Positions 22,081-35,780 of a stretch of 64,000 nucleotides of DNA are shown here, in pieces. This stretch comes from Macrophomina tecta (taxonomy: Eukaryota; Ascomycota; Dothideomycetes; Botryosphaeriales; Botryosphaeriaceae), in NCBI GenBank assembly GCA_024180945.1, contig JAKSGN010000021.1:310001-374000 (forward strand), read 5' to 3'. Both the position numbers and the translations under genes were made by a program. Positions within the stretch are counted from its first letter, which is position 1. Every line of letters begins with the position of its first letter. The notes beneath the pieces are model-generated. The model searched no databases, had not been told where the DNA came from, and was given only the letters and a program-made list of their open reading frames with translations.

Positions 22081-25000
22081 ACTTAAATTGTTTACTGGGA
22101 GCCCTGGTTCAACGATGGAGCGGAGTTTCGACCACGTGGCCAGGCTGCGTGACTCTGACAGATACCACACAGACGAGCACCGAGCACGAAATGGAGAGAT
22201 ATTCTAGACTCAGCCCGTCAAACCGATGGGATTGCAGCCCAACACAAGTGCCGTTCTCGCTTTCCCCACAGCCAGCTCATCGGCTTTTGCCTTCACGAAA
22301 AGATGGCGACCCCAAGGAACTCCCTCGCATAGGGCGCGTCGAAAAGCGAGTGAGTTTGGAGAGGTGGTTGATACCGAGTCGTGGTCGAGATGGCCCCTGC
22401 GGCTCAAAGTTTGTGATTGCGAAACCGTGGCCCTTTTTCATTTCCAGAGCCGGGACCGCAAGGCACAATGGGTGGTGCCGCTTTGTTTCCTGGTGATCAC
22501 TTCATCTGACAGTAGTCAGTCACCCATTGGAAAAGATTGTGAGACATTTGAAATTCCTCATATCCTTGCTTTTGGCGTGTCACGGGGGAAGCGGTGGTCC
22601 TGACGGACTGCTGAAAGTTTTGTTGTGCCTAAGAAGAGACGGGAGACGCAAGACTGGTCTTACACCTGATTCGCTGCTGCGGGGCAGATGCTGGAGGCGG
22701 GTGAGCCACCGAAGCAAAGTGAGGCGGGAGGGTTGGAGAAGTCGCAGGGTGGGTTGAGAAAGTTCAGCGACTAAATTCCCTGCAGCCACAAGCCTCACGA
22801 GCGTTCAATACTGAGGAAAGATGTATTTGATCATACGGGAGATATCTGAAGGGATGAAGATTTCTTGAGACTAAACGCGGGAGTTTACATAGTATTTACA
22901 ACACGAACCTTTCACCGCGGTTGCAGGGTGGCCAACAAACAAACAAACAAAAAAAAAAAAAAAAAAAAAAAAACTGGTAGATAGTTGCTTACCAGCCAAC
23001 CAGAGTATCCGATAAGCAAATATTTACCAAATATTTGCTCGTTTGTTTGTTTGACTGCTGGCCACCCTGCTCGGTTTGTATGGGATTTGAGCGGTTTTGC
23101 TTCTCCGTGCGTCAGCCTGTGTATATTCCAATGCCACAGAGGTAATATGCAACTGAACCTCACAGGGGATGAGCTTTAAAACGAAGACCATATTCATCGT
23201 TCCAAAGGCTGGGCCGCCATCGACAAATTTTGCAATTTTTTTTTTTTTTTAAAAAAAAAAGGGCGCGAAAGGTCTCGAGCCGGAAATGTCTTACACCCGC
23301 ACAACTCGCGGAGAACCCATCTAATCCATCAGATAATGCCACACGCCACGTACTGTCGACGGGCGGCGACGGCGGTGGTGGTGGCGGACGCGTGTTTCGG
23401 AGCCTTGGCAACCAGTTGCTTTTGGTCTGCCAACAAACCCCGGGACCGGAAGTGGGTCTCTCTTGGAATCGTTCCCGGAAACGGCGCCAAGCATCCTCCC
23501 CCCTCCCCCGGGCCGGCGGAGATTGCAACAGAAACTCCGGCCCGGAAACGTGATTCGCATGCAGAGTGCGAGTGCCCCCCGAGCAGGCGGGTACCCGCAT
23601 GTGCTTTTTCGTGCCGATCATCCACGCTTTGCGTCGTGGCGACGCGGGCTCTGCGCGGCAAGGGATGGAGGGAGGGGAGAAGGTGGTGCCATGGGCGGCG
23701 GTTTTTGTGTGACTAGTGGGGAATAGAGGGAGGGTGCAGAAGGAAGGGGAAGTGGTTTTCGGACGGGAGGGGACTAGGGCTGGGTTGCTGGTCCCTTGCA
23801 TAGTGCGGGAGAGGGGGCACATCAGCAAATCAGGCGGTGCATGAATGAGCGCAGGATGGTGACGGGCAGCTCCGTGGATGGAACGGGGGCGGATGATAGA
23901 GCAGGCCATAAATATCGTGCTCGTGGTTCTTAACAGTGTTGCGGTTGCAAGGAGAAATCACGGCGATGCATGCGCGCGGCGTGGGAAAGTGGATACACAC
24001 GGGGCCGGGTTGTTGGGTGGAGGGGCGACGACCGGGCTCTTGGGAGGGGATGTGATGGTGAGTTATTTCGCTCTTTGCTAATACTACGGCTGGTGCTGTG
24101 ATTGGGCTGGCTGTGGTATTGACGGCCGTGCTCGCCTCGCCTATTAGCTTTACTGATTTACCGCTGCAATGCCGCATGCGGCAGGTGGATGTGCGGGGCC
24201 AGCTGCTGGGTCAGCGAGGTCTCTCTGTCCGTCTTGTCAGCTGAACACGCGTTGGAGCCGGTTGGCAAGGACCCGGATTCAACAACGCGCTCAGCGGAGT
24301 TTCGGAGGGCGCAGTGCTTGTCCCCCAGATTTTCGGGCCGTTTTGGCGGAGCGCCTGACGGAAGGACGGCCGCTCCCATGCCCCCCTCTCGAAGGCGAGC
24401 CACGGCTTTCCAGAGCGGTGGTTCGATGGGCGAGTCAGCCGCAGGGAGAGGGCGACGTGCTGCTTCTCTGGGCGGCAAGTGGGATGAATCGCCAATCGGG
24501 CGTGCTGCATGTCGGCTGACGGACAATACGAGGGTCAAGGCATGTACTTGCCTGTTCCTGAGCTCCATCGACTGGGGCGGGCGATGGGCTGCGGCAAATT
24601 CCCGCCGCATGCTCAACGGCGCGCGAGTCGGGGCACTCTGTCGTCGTGCGGAGTAATTGGAGTTCCGGCGAAGCGCGAGTAGCACGCGCTTGGCCATGGG
24701 GTGATGTGTGCGCTTCAGCAGAGGGCGGCGGCGGGCGGCAGCTGGGGGGAGGTGAAGGTAGGGTAGGGTAGGGTAGGGCAGGCATCGCTGCGGCGTCCCC
24801 GGATGATCGCCCAGGTTCCCTTTCGCGGATAGCGTGGCGAGAGGTCGAATTCCACGGCCATCCAGGCAAACCGCCATCTCGCGCGGACAGCTCGTCGTGC
24901 TCCTTCATCTCCGCCCTCGTCGGCCAGTGTTGCGGTCGCGGGCTCGGCCGGGCAGTGCGTTCTCGACGCCTTCGAGGATGAGGCCGGCAGGCGTGTTCGA

Positions 25001-26787
25001 GAAGGCGAGGGGAAAGTTTCGTTTCACCAATCAACGAGGCCAGCAAACGTGGCGCCGCTCAGCTGTATTTGCCTGCGTGCGGCGCCGATGGCGTCGGCAG
25101 TTGCAGCGCCCTACTAGGCTGAGCGTGTTAATGTCGTCGATATACACGCGAGTCGGTCTCGGCGGGGGTGGCTTTGGGCGAAGGCGAGGGTGGCTGGACG
25201 GCCAGCGGCCTATCCCACCGGCTGCGGCACAGAAAGTAGGCATGATGTCGCGATAGTCGCAATGAGATGCTGTCTCACCTTCCCTAACCTTATCTCGCAA
25301 TACGACAGAGCAGCGGAGGCCGTGGCATTGATGAGAAGGGGCACACGGTGCAGCGGCGGGCACAGCGAACCAGGAGCAGCGCAAAAGAGGCAGAACCGAA
25401 ACACCACCGTGCCCAGCAGCAGCACGCTCAGGACACCCGCTTGCTCCCGGCCTCCGTCTGGACATGCAGCGGTGAGGTGCAGAGGTGCGAATCGCTGCCG
25501 TCTCGGGCGCCCCCCCAAGCGTGATCTCGCCCCGGCTCGGGGGCCGCCAGAAGAATTCCAGCTCCCAGCCAAGCAGCGGAGCCCGCGCGGTGCAGGCCCG
25601 GCGGAGTGGCAGTTGCACGCCGGGACGTGGCCGGGCTGTCGAGTACACGTCTGCTGCACTACCTCGTTTCAGCCCGCAGCCTCGGCAGCGCTGTGAAATT
25701 GCGATTCGCGAGCAGGCACAGCAGCGGGATGGACGAGGACAGCAGCGAGTCCAGATCCGCTGTCTCAATAAGCAGCCCAGCAGTGCCTGGGGCTGGTGCT
25801 GGCGGGGCCTCGCTAGGCCGCAATCGATGCAAGCGCCCCAAGTCCCAGGCCCACGCCCACGCCCATGCTCCTCTGCCTCCCAACGTCATCGCAACCATCG
25901 AGATCCGACTTGCAGCCTCTCTCCCCAGCCGCCCTCGCGCAACATCGCCCGTGCTTGCTGCTGCTGCCCTCGCCCGCCACGAGCCGCCGTGCGGCCCCCT
26001 CGAGCCGGCCTTTTCCATCGCCCGCTGCGCACACCGCAGCACCCTCTCCGCCAGTCTGCGCCCGGCCATTATTCAGCCCGTGGTCTGGTCCCTGCCATTG
26101 ACATAAGCTGTAGCCGCCGCCTCTCCTGTCCATCACTCCATCACACGCGCAGCCAAGCCAGCCCTTGCCCCAAAGTGAGCGCCCTGCCGACGCCGTCGCA
26201 GGCCCGCTACCGTTCTGCCACCGTCTCTCCTCCACCGTGCGCTGCTATCGTCACCCTGCCCGTGCGCGCTGACCCTCCCGCCGTCATCTCTCCGCCTCCC
26301 CGCTGACTGTTTCGTTCTGTTTCTACATCCATAGCCACGTCAATCAATCTCACTCTGCCCTTAGGCATGGCGTCTGCCCGCATTACTCGGGCCAGCACGG
26401 CGACTCGCGCACCGCCCACCGCCGCCGGCAAGTCAGAGCGCGCCCATTTGCAAGCTGCTTGCCGTCACAGGCAGTGCTCGGGGAAATACCCTGCCCTGCA
26501 TGGATCCGCCTGCCATGCGCGGTGATCCGCTAGGGGCCTGCTGCCCGCCGGTCTTGGCGCCATCAATGCCATCATTCACTTTGCTCTCCCATCTTCCGCC
26601 TTCCCTGGCTGCCCGTGCCACTGCATGCACGTCTGCGTGCCCGCTCCCATGTCGCCCCCGCCGCTCCACTTTCAATCACCTCACCTACACCGAATGACCT
26701 GAGATTGATGGCCCCCCGAAGCCAAGCCACCGGTGCCATGCGTCCTGCGCCTGCCCCGACCCGCCGCTCCGGCTGCCTCGATTTTCA
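22081..26787. other. Intergenic upstream of catalase, hairpin cluster and low-complexity tracts
   Basis: I find no gene in these 4.7 kb. A hairpin cluster lies at 22923-23070, a poly-A tract at about 22949-22973, and a T-run/A-run junction at about 23237-23260. Four TAGGG units lie at 24759-24778. From 23.3 kb on, the sequence is GC-rich and open frames are frequent in all phases without family resemblance. The right end is the catalase promoter. Confidence 0.5.
22923..23070. repeat. Nested inverted repeats (hairpin cluster)
   Basis: The outer arms are GCAGGGTGGCCA (22923-22934) plus CAAACAAACAAAC (22936-22948), matched by the complement at 23041-23053 and 23059-23070. Inside are CTGGTA/TACCAG (22974-22979 and 22991-22996) and the near-perfect palindrome GCAAATATTT-ACC-AAATATTTGC (23016-23038). 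The core also holds a poly-A run. Confidence 0.8.
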
Positions 26788-26795
26788 TATATAAA
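26788..26795 (+). promoter_or_regulatory. TATA box of the catalase gene
   Basis: TATATAAA lies 59 bp before the catalase ATG in an otherwise GC-rich promoter, as expected for a strongly inducible gene. Confidence 0.6.
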
Positions 26796-26853
26796 CTGGC
26801 AGAGCCGCCTGCGTCTGGCCCGCCAGCCGGTGCGTCTCCAACTCTCCTCGACC

Positions 26854-29180
26854 ATGCTTCTCCCGACCATTGGACTTGCCGCCGCCCTTGCGGGCTCCGC
26901 CTCCGCCGCCGGCTGCCCCTACATGGGCGCCGACATTGGCGCTCGCGATGTGCCCGCCGGCCACCCCAGCCTCCACGCCCGTGACGAGGCCAAGGGCACC
27001 GACGAGTTCCTCGCCAAGTTCGAGCTCAACGACACCGACGTCTACCTCACCAGCGATGTTGGCGGCCCCTTCTCCGACCAGAACAGCTTGAGTGCCGGCC
27101 CCCGCGGCCCTACGCTCCTCGAGGACTTCATCTTCCGCCAGAAGATCCAGCACTTCGACCACGAGCGTGTTCCCGAGCGCGCTGTGCACGCCCGTGGTGC
27201 CGCTGCCCACGGCACCTTCACCTCCTACGCCGACTGGTCCAACATCACCGGCGCTTCCTTCCTCGCCGAGGCTGGCAAGGAGACTCCCGTCTTCCTCCGC
27301 TTCTCCACCGTCGCTGGCAGCAGGGGTTCTGCTGATACGGCCCGCGATGTCCACGGTTTTGCCGTCAGGCTTTACACTGACGAAGGCAACTTCGGTAAGC
27401 TCACTGACATTCGACACTCTCTCGCTTTTCCTAACAGCCCATCCAGACATTGTTGGCAACAACATCCCTGTCTTCTTCATCCAGGACGCTATTCTCTTCC
27501 CGGATCTGATCCACGCCGTCAAGCCTTCGCCCGACAGCGAGATCCCGCAAGCGGCAACCGCCCATGACAGCGCCTGGGACTTCTTCAGCCAGCAGCCCAG
27601 CACCCTGCACACCCTGTTCTGGGCCATGGCTCAGCACGGCATCGTCCGGTCCTACCGCCACATGGACGGTTTCGGTGTGCACACCTTCCGCTTCGTCACC
27701 GATGACGGTGCTTCCAAGCTTGTCAAGTTCCACTGGAAGTCTCTCCAGGGCAAGGCTGGCCTCACCTGGGAGGAGGCTCAGGTGACTGCCGGCAAGAATG
27801 CCGACTACCACCGCCAGGATCTCTTCGAGTCTATTGAGAAGGGCCGGTTCCCTGAGTGGGAGGTAAGTGTCTAATCGCAGTCCAGCGCCAGGGCAACGTG
27901 TGGGTGCTGACTTGGCCTACAGCTCGGTGTGCAAATCATGGACGAAGCCGACGAGCTCCGCTGGGGCTTTGATGTTCTTGACCCCACCAAGATCGTGCCT
28001 GAGGAATACGTTCCGGTCACGCCTCTTGGCAAGATGACGCTCAACCGCAATCCCAGGAACTACTTTGCCGAGACCGAGCAAGTCATGGTAAGCTTATTTC
28101 CTGAAACAGAAGTATCGTCAGCGCTAACTCTTCGCATAGTTCCAACCTGGCCACATCGTCCGTGGTGTTGACTTCTCCGATGACCCGCTTCTCCAGGGCC
28201 GCATCTACTCTTACCTCGACACGCAGCTGAACCGCCACGGCGGCCCCAACTTTGAGCAGCTGCCCATCAACCAGCCGCGCGTCCCCTGGCACAACAACAA
28301 CCGCGATGGTGCTGGCCAGCACTACATCCCGTTGAACACCGCTGCTTACTCCCCCAACACTCTTAACGGCGGTTCCCCTAAGCAAGCTACTCAGGAGGAG
28401 GGTCGTGGTTTCTTCACCACCCCTGGCCGTACCGTTTCCGGCAGGCTTACCCGCGCTGTGTCTGATACCTTCAACGATGTCTGGTCCCAGCCTCGCCTGT
28501 TCTTCAACAGCCTGAACAAGGTCGAGCAGCAGTTCCTCATCAACGCCATCCGCTTCGAGACCTCCAAGCTCACCTCGGAAGTCGTCAAGAACAATGTCCT
28601 CATCCAGCTCAACCGCGTCAGCCATGACGTTGCCGCTCGCGTGGCCAGCGCCCTCGGCATGTCTGCCCCTGAGCCTGACCCGACCTACTACCACGACAAT
28701 ACCACCTCCAGCGTCCGCCCCAACTCGGACCGCCTGCCCCGTCTGGATGGCCTGAAGGTTGGTATCCTGTCTTCCGTCAGCACCGCCAACGACTCGGCCA
28801 TCTCGAGCCTCAAGAGCGCTCTCGCCGAGCAGAACGTCGACACCGTCATCGTCGCCGAGTCCCTTGCCACCGGCATTGACTCGACCTACGCTGCCGCCGA
28901 TGCCACCGACTTCGACGCCATCTTTGTTGGGCCCGGTGCCGCTGGCCTTGTGTCGGGCAACTCCACTTCCACTCTGTTCCCCGCCGGCCGCCCTGGCCAA
29001 ATCCTCCTCGATGGTTTCCGCTACGGCAAGACTGTTGGTGCCCTTGGCAATTCCGGCACCGCCCTCACTTCGCTGAACATCCCCAGCGGCGACGGCGTCT
29101 TCAGGGACGCTACCGCTGACGATGTCATCGAGGGTCTGACTGTGTTCAAGCACCTCAGCAGGTTCCCGACTGATGATTAG
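26854..29180 (+). CDS. catB: Secreted large-subunit catalase (catB-like)
   Basis: The enzyme converts hydrogen peroxide to water and oxygen. Four exons, 26854-27394, 27447-27862, 27923-28087 and 28140-29180, encode 720 residues, the length of clade-2 large-subunit catalases. A signal peptide [18 protein letters not shown] opens the protein, so it is probably exported to the wall or medium. The distal haem histidine is His112 in [10 protein letters not shown]. The proximal haem tyrosine is Tyr399 in RIYSYLDTQ. The C-terminal part from about residue 575 (LKVGILSSV) is the flavodoxin/DJ-1-like domain specific to large catalases. The gene stands alone between long gaps and has a clear TATA box. 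The first acceptor is the second of two candidates, chosen because it restores [14 protein letters not shown]. Confidence 0.96.
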
Positions 29181-32100
29181 ATTGGGAAAGGTTGAGTAGG
29201 CAGGTCGTGCTTTGTAAATATATTCTTGCGATATCTTCTTTTCCTTCCTCCCGCGTTATGCGATGACTTTTGCTTGTAGTACAGATTGTCTGTGGCGGTG
29301 TGCAAATGAGATATGCGATATCATGATTTCTTCAACTTTGATTCCGCTTCCGCTGCTCCTGCTCTGTGTATCTTTGTGCAGTGTCGGCGCGATCCTCTTG
29401 TGAAGCATTTTCCTTAGATGACCAATAGACTGCACAGATCGGTAGTAGGCGAAAGTGGATACGGGATCGGATCTCATCAGAATCTAAGGCGGCGAAACTG
29501 TAAGCGGCATGCATACACGCGGGAAAAGCTTACAGGAGTCTAGAACTGCATTCATACGTGATGTTGGTCAGCGCGTTGGAGTAGATGCGATTGCACAACG
29601 GGATAGCCTCGGGTTTTTTCCCTACTGGCCAGGCGGTTTTGCTTGCCTTATTGCTATTTCTATTACGTCTCATGTTTCTCTCTTCCCAGCCCGTCCTTTG
29701 CATATTCATCAGGTGAGAGGCTCACGTTTGCTTCTGCACAGCACAGCGCTGCGCTTTCGGGCGTACGCGTTGCGCGGCCCCCGCGTAAGATTCTATCATC
29801 ATCTTTCTCTTTTTCTGCTTGCGCATGCAGCTTTCGTCGTTTTTCCCCTTTTCTTTCCTTATGAGAGCAGAAAGGAAAAAAAAAAAAAAAAAAAAGCTTC
29901 GTCGGCCTTATCGTGGCTTGGCTTCTCCTGCATCATGTCAGCCAGATATAACGGCAGAAATGTCTCGCCTTTTCGTCTTCCCTCTTACTCTTCTCTTTGC
30001 CGCTCTAAATCTTTTTGATTTTGCTTTGCTTCATCTTACCTATGAGCAAGCAGGTCGGGGGATGGAGCGGCGGGGCTTAGATGCCGCTGTATCTGCTGAT
30101 GCTTGTCCCGGGCGCAGCATTGCTTGCGCGTACGCATACGCTGCGAGAGCAGGCCTTCCCCCCCTTTTCCTTGTCACTCAATCGTTAGTGCCGAGGGACC
30201 CGCGTCGTCGTTGTCGTCCTACGTGGTTCCCTTCGCGAACCAACACGAAGCTACCGCCCGCTTACGTATCTGCTTCCTCTCCACGAAGGGAAATGGATAC
30301 CAGCTTTTTTTTTTTTTTTTTTTTAGCCGTATCAACTATTGTTAGCAAGCTTGCTTAGCGAAGTGCTTATGGTTTAAGTGAGATTATTCAGCCTTTTTTT
30401 ATTTCTTCTCTTTTGCTTATTCCCTAGTGCTGGTCAGATATATTTTCCGGTACAACAGCGTCGGCCACAGGATGACGGGGTGCACGAAGCTTAACTGGAA
30501 GTTGTTGCAAGGTATATTGACAGGGGGGGTTACGGGTTCTATACGCAATCTACACGACAACAGATATGTCCGAGTTTTGTTGCCCGTCAGCCCGTCAATT
30601 GAGCGGAATTGGTAATTGTGATACATGGCCCGCCCGGATTGGGTGAGACGAGTTTCGAGGAATATTTTTCCTGGTGCGTCCAGATTTGATAGGGCGAGAC
30701 GAGCTGTCGCACGGGCGGAAAAATTGGGATAGGGAGGGGATCACGGTGCGGGGTTGGAGAGAGAGAGAGGGGGGGGGGAGGGGGATTTGTCACAGCGGTG
30801 CTACGACAGGGCCGCTCGTGGCTTCTGGGGAGAAAAGGGCGGGGAGGGGGAACGCTGCTGCTGTCGTGCTATCCACGCGCGCGCGCGCGTGTACAGGCAC
30901 TGCATCGTTCGTCGGGAATGGGGAGTCGGGCTCCGCTCCTTACAACGGCGCGGCGGTGGAACGAACTAACGGGATGCCTGCAACTTGCTTTCTGGTTTCT
31001 TTTCTTTTTTCCCTTCCTTGCCCTGCATTGTGCCCGTGACACGTCCGACGCTCCTTGAGCCTCTTTCCCTGCAATTGGATGCGAGGAAAGGCGAAGAAAT
31101 ATAGTGGCGAGATATGTAGGGACTATTTCTCCCCTCACGCGTTCTTTCTTGGCGTCCAGCACGCCTTTCCGTCCACATGCGCGCAGTGGTGACGTCAATG
31201 ACTTTGAAATTGCTGGCCTATAAGAAATCGCTCATTTAAGTGGATCGCCTGCGGCGACCAATGGGGACGTTGGCCGAGTTGCCCTATTGTTGAACTGAGG
31301 GTTTTGAGACAATGCCGATGGCGGAAGGGGAAGAAATAAATTAAAGTGTGTCTATTAAGGTGATGGAGCGGTTGAGGCGTCGGCGGCGGTGTATAACGGG
31401 GAGGGAGTGGCGGCGGGGCGGGATGAGGCAAAAACGCTATTCTGACCTCGGTGGTGGTGGTTTGTGTTGGCGGGCGGGCCTCTAGGTGGATTCTCCTGGC
31501 TTCTATCTGCGGATGCAGTTCCGGGGGTGGAGTCGAGCGGGATGTGCCTTTTTCTTCTCCTTTCGGTCCCGGGATCGACGGTCGTGTAAGGGGTGAAATA
31601 GCGGTGACGAATACATGTAGGATTTTCCCGATCCTTTTCGGGATTTGGACGCACTGCTCTTACTCGTAAATGGCGATGTATGAGTAAACTTTTAGTAGTC
31701 CTATGGACCAACTCGCAAGAACTCACTATATAAAACAACGCGCCTCACACCTGGCATCTTGAGTGATGTGGCAGGGCCTTTTCAAATGAACGCCGGTAGC
31801 GTCGACTAGTGCAAGCTTGTGTCTCTTGGGTCTTGACTGTGATTCTTTCTGCGCATCATCTGGAGTAGGGCTGTATATTTGTTTCCTGGTACTCGGTTGC
31901 TGGCGTCTTGGACAAAAGGCTGCCGCTTTGATTCTAGTAGCTTTTCTTCATCCGGAGTATTTCATCGGCTTCTGAGCGCATTAATTGTTTTTGAAATTAG
32001 CCTTCACGATCTTACTTTGCGTTCATCTTTTGAATGAAAAATTATTTATCCAGCTAAATATCAGCAAGCAGCGGAGAATTAAGCACATTGGTATGGGCGG

Positions 32101-35100
32101 CCAAAAAATGGTACAACGCCACTACAGGCTGGAGGCTCTTGGCAGCTTCCCTGCACATGCAAACATAATTTTGGGCAGGATGATATTGTATGACTGATGA
32201 TGGGAGGTCTTCGCTCCGAGGTGCTTCATCATGGATTTCTTTGCTTCTTTGCCAGTCTTGCATTCCCGCGGACTCATGAACAGAGAAAAGAGTCACTAAC
32301 ATGATTTTGAGGCTTCGAGAATACTGTCTGCTCAACCCTGGATCTAAGACATGCATATCTTCTGTTACTACCTGAATATGCTTCTGGACTCCAAAAAATA
32401 GAGCCTGTAGCCATGAGTTCACACTAAGGTCCTGCAGCATCTGTTGATACTGCTGAAAATCATGTGTGGTCTAATTGTTGGCTGCGGCAAGCTACAGCAG
32501 CAGTACAGGGTGAGATCTTCTGTACGCTCTTTGTTACTCTCTATGCTGAATAATGCGGGATATTGGGTCATCAGAGCGGTGTCCCTCCCTTGGAATCTCA
32601 TTGCTGAAACCTTTTGTCGACTGGGAGTCGACGGGGGGTTGGCCGAATGGTCTTACGCGCCGACCGAAACCCAACACGGTCGGGTCCGTCGTAACACCTG
32701 TATTGAACCTAAGGATAGCTTGGGGAGAGCGAAACTGGTAATGATGTTCTAGCTATCTGGAATGTTGTTAATTGGCAGCTCTATATGTACACGTGAGAGT
32801 CATTCCAGTGATACTTATACAAGATGTTACTGGCGATCGTTATTTCAATTTAGCAGTTTAGTATGTAAAGACGAGGCCTGATATGCGAGGAGCCTTTTTT
32901 GGCCTCAAAGTCCATACTTATAGAGTGATCTCTTTATTTCACTAGGAGTGTGTTCTGAAGTTAACCCGCAGAAAGCTTTCATCCAAAATTTGGGAAGCTA
33001 AACCACGTTTCTGAGGTAGTCTGCACTGACCAGTAAACAAGGATACCCCGATTCTCAGTTAAACGCTTGAGGGAGAGCGGCATGGCAATACAAGACTTGC
33101 TGTTACTTCTGAGGTGACAGGAATATGGAGACCCACAAAAGCATGTCAGCTTCGCCAAGGCATTCATTGAGCCCTGCAAACCCATGCAGCGGGGCTTCCA
33201 GGTGGCTGGCCACACGGAACAGTGCTTTTCCAGTACTATTCACTCGCTATACGCAGCCAGCTGTCTCGCTTCTCTTTGCTTAGCGTACCAACAATATCCA
33301 CTTCATGGCTCATTTAGTGGGATTTATAACACTTTTACAACAATGCCAACTTTTGCCAGTGCTGGTTTCTTACGTCATGACGGTACTCTAGGCGCCAGTG
33401 ACACCTCTTAAAATGGATATGTAACGATGATGACCAAGGGGACTTGAGTGGTCATGGTGAAGAACACTGCGAATCGCTGGAGAGCTGATTCGAGTGTTAC
33501 TTGGTTTGTAGTTATCGCGCTATTTGACCTACTTATTGAAATCTTGTTGGGTTTGGGTCTTGTTGAGAGATTATTGGTGTAGCTTGGTAGTTTATTTGCA
33601 ATAATGAGTACCATTGGATTCAAAATATAACGGAATACCTCTCACTCACTTATGTGAGGGATGACGCTGATCGAGTTTCGAGACTGATGATGAGCAGCGT
33701 CCCAACTTGTCATTTTTATCATGCAGGCACCCCAAAATGGCAGAATATCAACCGAGAACGTGAAGCACTGGATAGAGAAACCGAAACAAAAGGCAGAACG
33801 AGTGGTATGTGGAAGTATCTCGTAGTCTTTGTCCTCGCTTTCCGGCCATAAGCGCGGACAAAAGACTGTGCAGTCACCAACCCACGAGCTAAAAGCCCGG
33901 ATATCAATGGCGCCGATATCAAGCGCCAGCACATGGTAGACAAGAAGTTTCATATCTATAAATGAGAAGCTGTAACTCAATATCTCGGTGAGTCGGTCGA
34001 AAAGAGTGACTGTCACTTCGTTGCTGCCACCCTCAAGGTGCATTCACCAAGTCGGCAAGTGGCCTGCATCCTGGAACAGAGCTACATTGTGCAGATGCTA
34101 GTTTGTTCCCTTCTGTGTATTCTCATCAATATCTGCGGTGCTTGTCTGTCAGCTCAAACCTCGGTTCCAACTCCCCGTTTCCGGCAAGTGAGTTCCAGGA
34201 CCACCCTTCACCATATACCAACATCCTCCCTTTTCATGGCAGCTAATCATCATAATTATGAAAGACTAATGCAGTCAGCATACTTGTTCTCGATACGACC
34301 CACGAAACCCCTGTCTTCCTCTTCTGCGCCGTCCCAGGCCACCGGATCACGCACGAAACAGAGCAAAAAGTCAATGCGTCCAACGCATAAAACAAAAAAA
34401 AAAAAAAAAAAAAAAAATATGCTGACGTAGCCCAGATCAATTCGATTTGACAAACTCCAAGTCCAATGTCCTGTAGTCCAACATCTCTCCCATAACCCAT
34501 GTGTAAACACACCATTCTCATCTCAGCCCCTTCAGCCCCACACGCATGCGGCTCTCTCCTTCTCTCGGACCCTCCGGCAGATGGCGTATGCACGCGCCAT
34601 CACGCCACAGACGCCCATCCCAGGACCAGGGCGGTCGCGTGGCCCAGCCAAAGCCACAAAGGAGAAGCTCGTACAGTACGGCCAATGAGAGGGCTCACTG
34701 TACGTCGAGAGGTTAGACCCTGCCGGAAAGGGCCGGGGAAATCCCGCAAACGCACGTCCGCGAGCGAGAATACGAGGGAGAAAGAGAGAGAGAGAGAGAG
34801 AGTAATCAAAGACGAGCTCAAGCTGAAGGATTTGCTTCCAAGGGGGCCGGAGTGAGCGCAGGCTATGAAATGAGCATCGTGAAATGCACCCGCATCATTG
34901 AATAGAGGAGTGTGGCCAAGGAAGCAATCCCCGTAGAAACAGCTCGAAAAGGGCAGACGCCGTGCCGCAAGAGAGAGAAGAGATGCACAAGAATACCTTT
35001 CTCGTCCTCACAAATCGCGAGGGCAATCCATAAACCAAAAGCTTCATCTACATGACATTTACATAGAGTTCGTGACCAATACAGACCATCGACTAAAACG

Positions 35101-35780
35101 CATACCTTTCAGGAAGCCATTCATCTCAAATACACATAAAGTTCACCAAGCGAGGTTCGTTCTTGTATATGTGAGATGAGAGAAAATAAAAGTACCTTTT
35201 CTGTTCATCTTTAAAGTACAAATTCGTGGCGGCCATAGAGCCGAAGTTTCTTGCGGAGAGGGAAGATGTGTGAGCCGAGAGAACAAGACAAAACTCCAGC
35301 TGCCTGTGCCACGCCGCGCCCATCTATACACGGACCAGATGCTCCTTCCATTCCTATGTATGCACAAGAAATATGGAAGTAAGGCTTCCCCTTTGATACC
35401 TGAATGGAGATTTGTTTTCAAAAACAAGAATGATGTGCCGTACCCGAAACAACCGCTCGGCGCCATTAATCGTAGCCACATTGCACCTCCCAAAAAAAAA
35501 GGGCAAAAACAAATGGTCATCCTGGATATCATGAGAAAAGCCGGACTCGATCCTCTCAAGAACCTTGACCAGAATGAAGAACAAAGGAAGGATGAGAGGA
35601 GAAAGACAAATAAAAAGGTCGCAGGACCCTGGAACCGGGCCTGGAGGACTATCGTGTCGATATGAAGCCTCCTCCCTTTTCTATGTCTTAAAGCTGCAGC
35701 GCCGAGATGTCCAAAGACGCCGAGAATACCTCCACTGATTTTGGTGCTCACCGCTTGGCTTTTGCCATTGTCCGGCTTCA
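29181..35780. other. Long intergenic region with homopolymer tracts
   Basis: These 6.6 kb show no convincing gene. Homopolymer runs occur at about 29877-29895 (A), 30305-30324 (T) and 34388-34407 (A). Purine and GC repeats occur at about 30760-30780, 30878-30892 and 34784-34801. A frame at 35270-35665 (+) encodes a basic 131-residue product without recognisable domains. A tRNA-like fold lies at 32629-32691. Confidence 0.45.

Noticed and set aside
28083..29153. Minus-strand 356-codon frame opposite catalase
   Set aside because: It is the antisense shadow of the catalase coding sequence, rich in Gly/Val/Asp, with no family match.
30878..30892. GC alternating repeat as a Z-DNA or regulatory element
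   Set aside because: It is a short simple repeat among several others in the same gap, with no gene nearby to assign it to.
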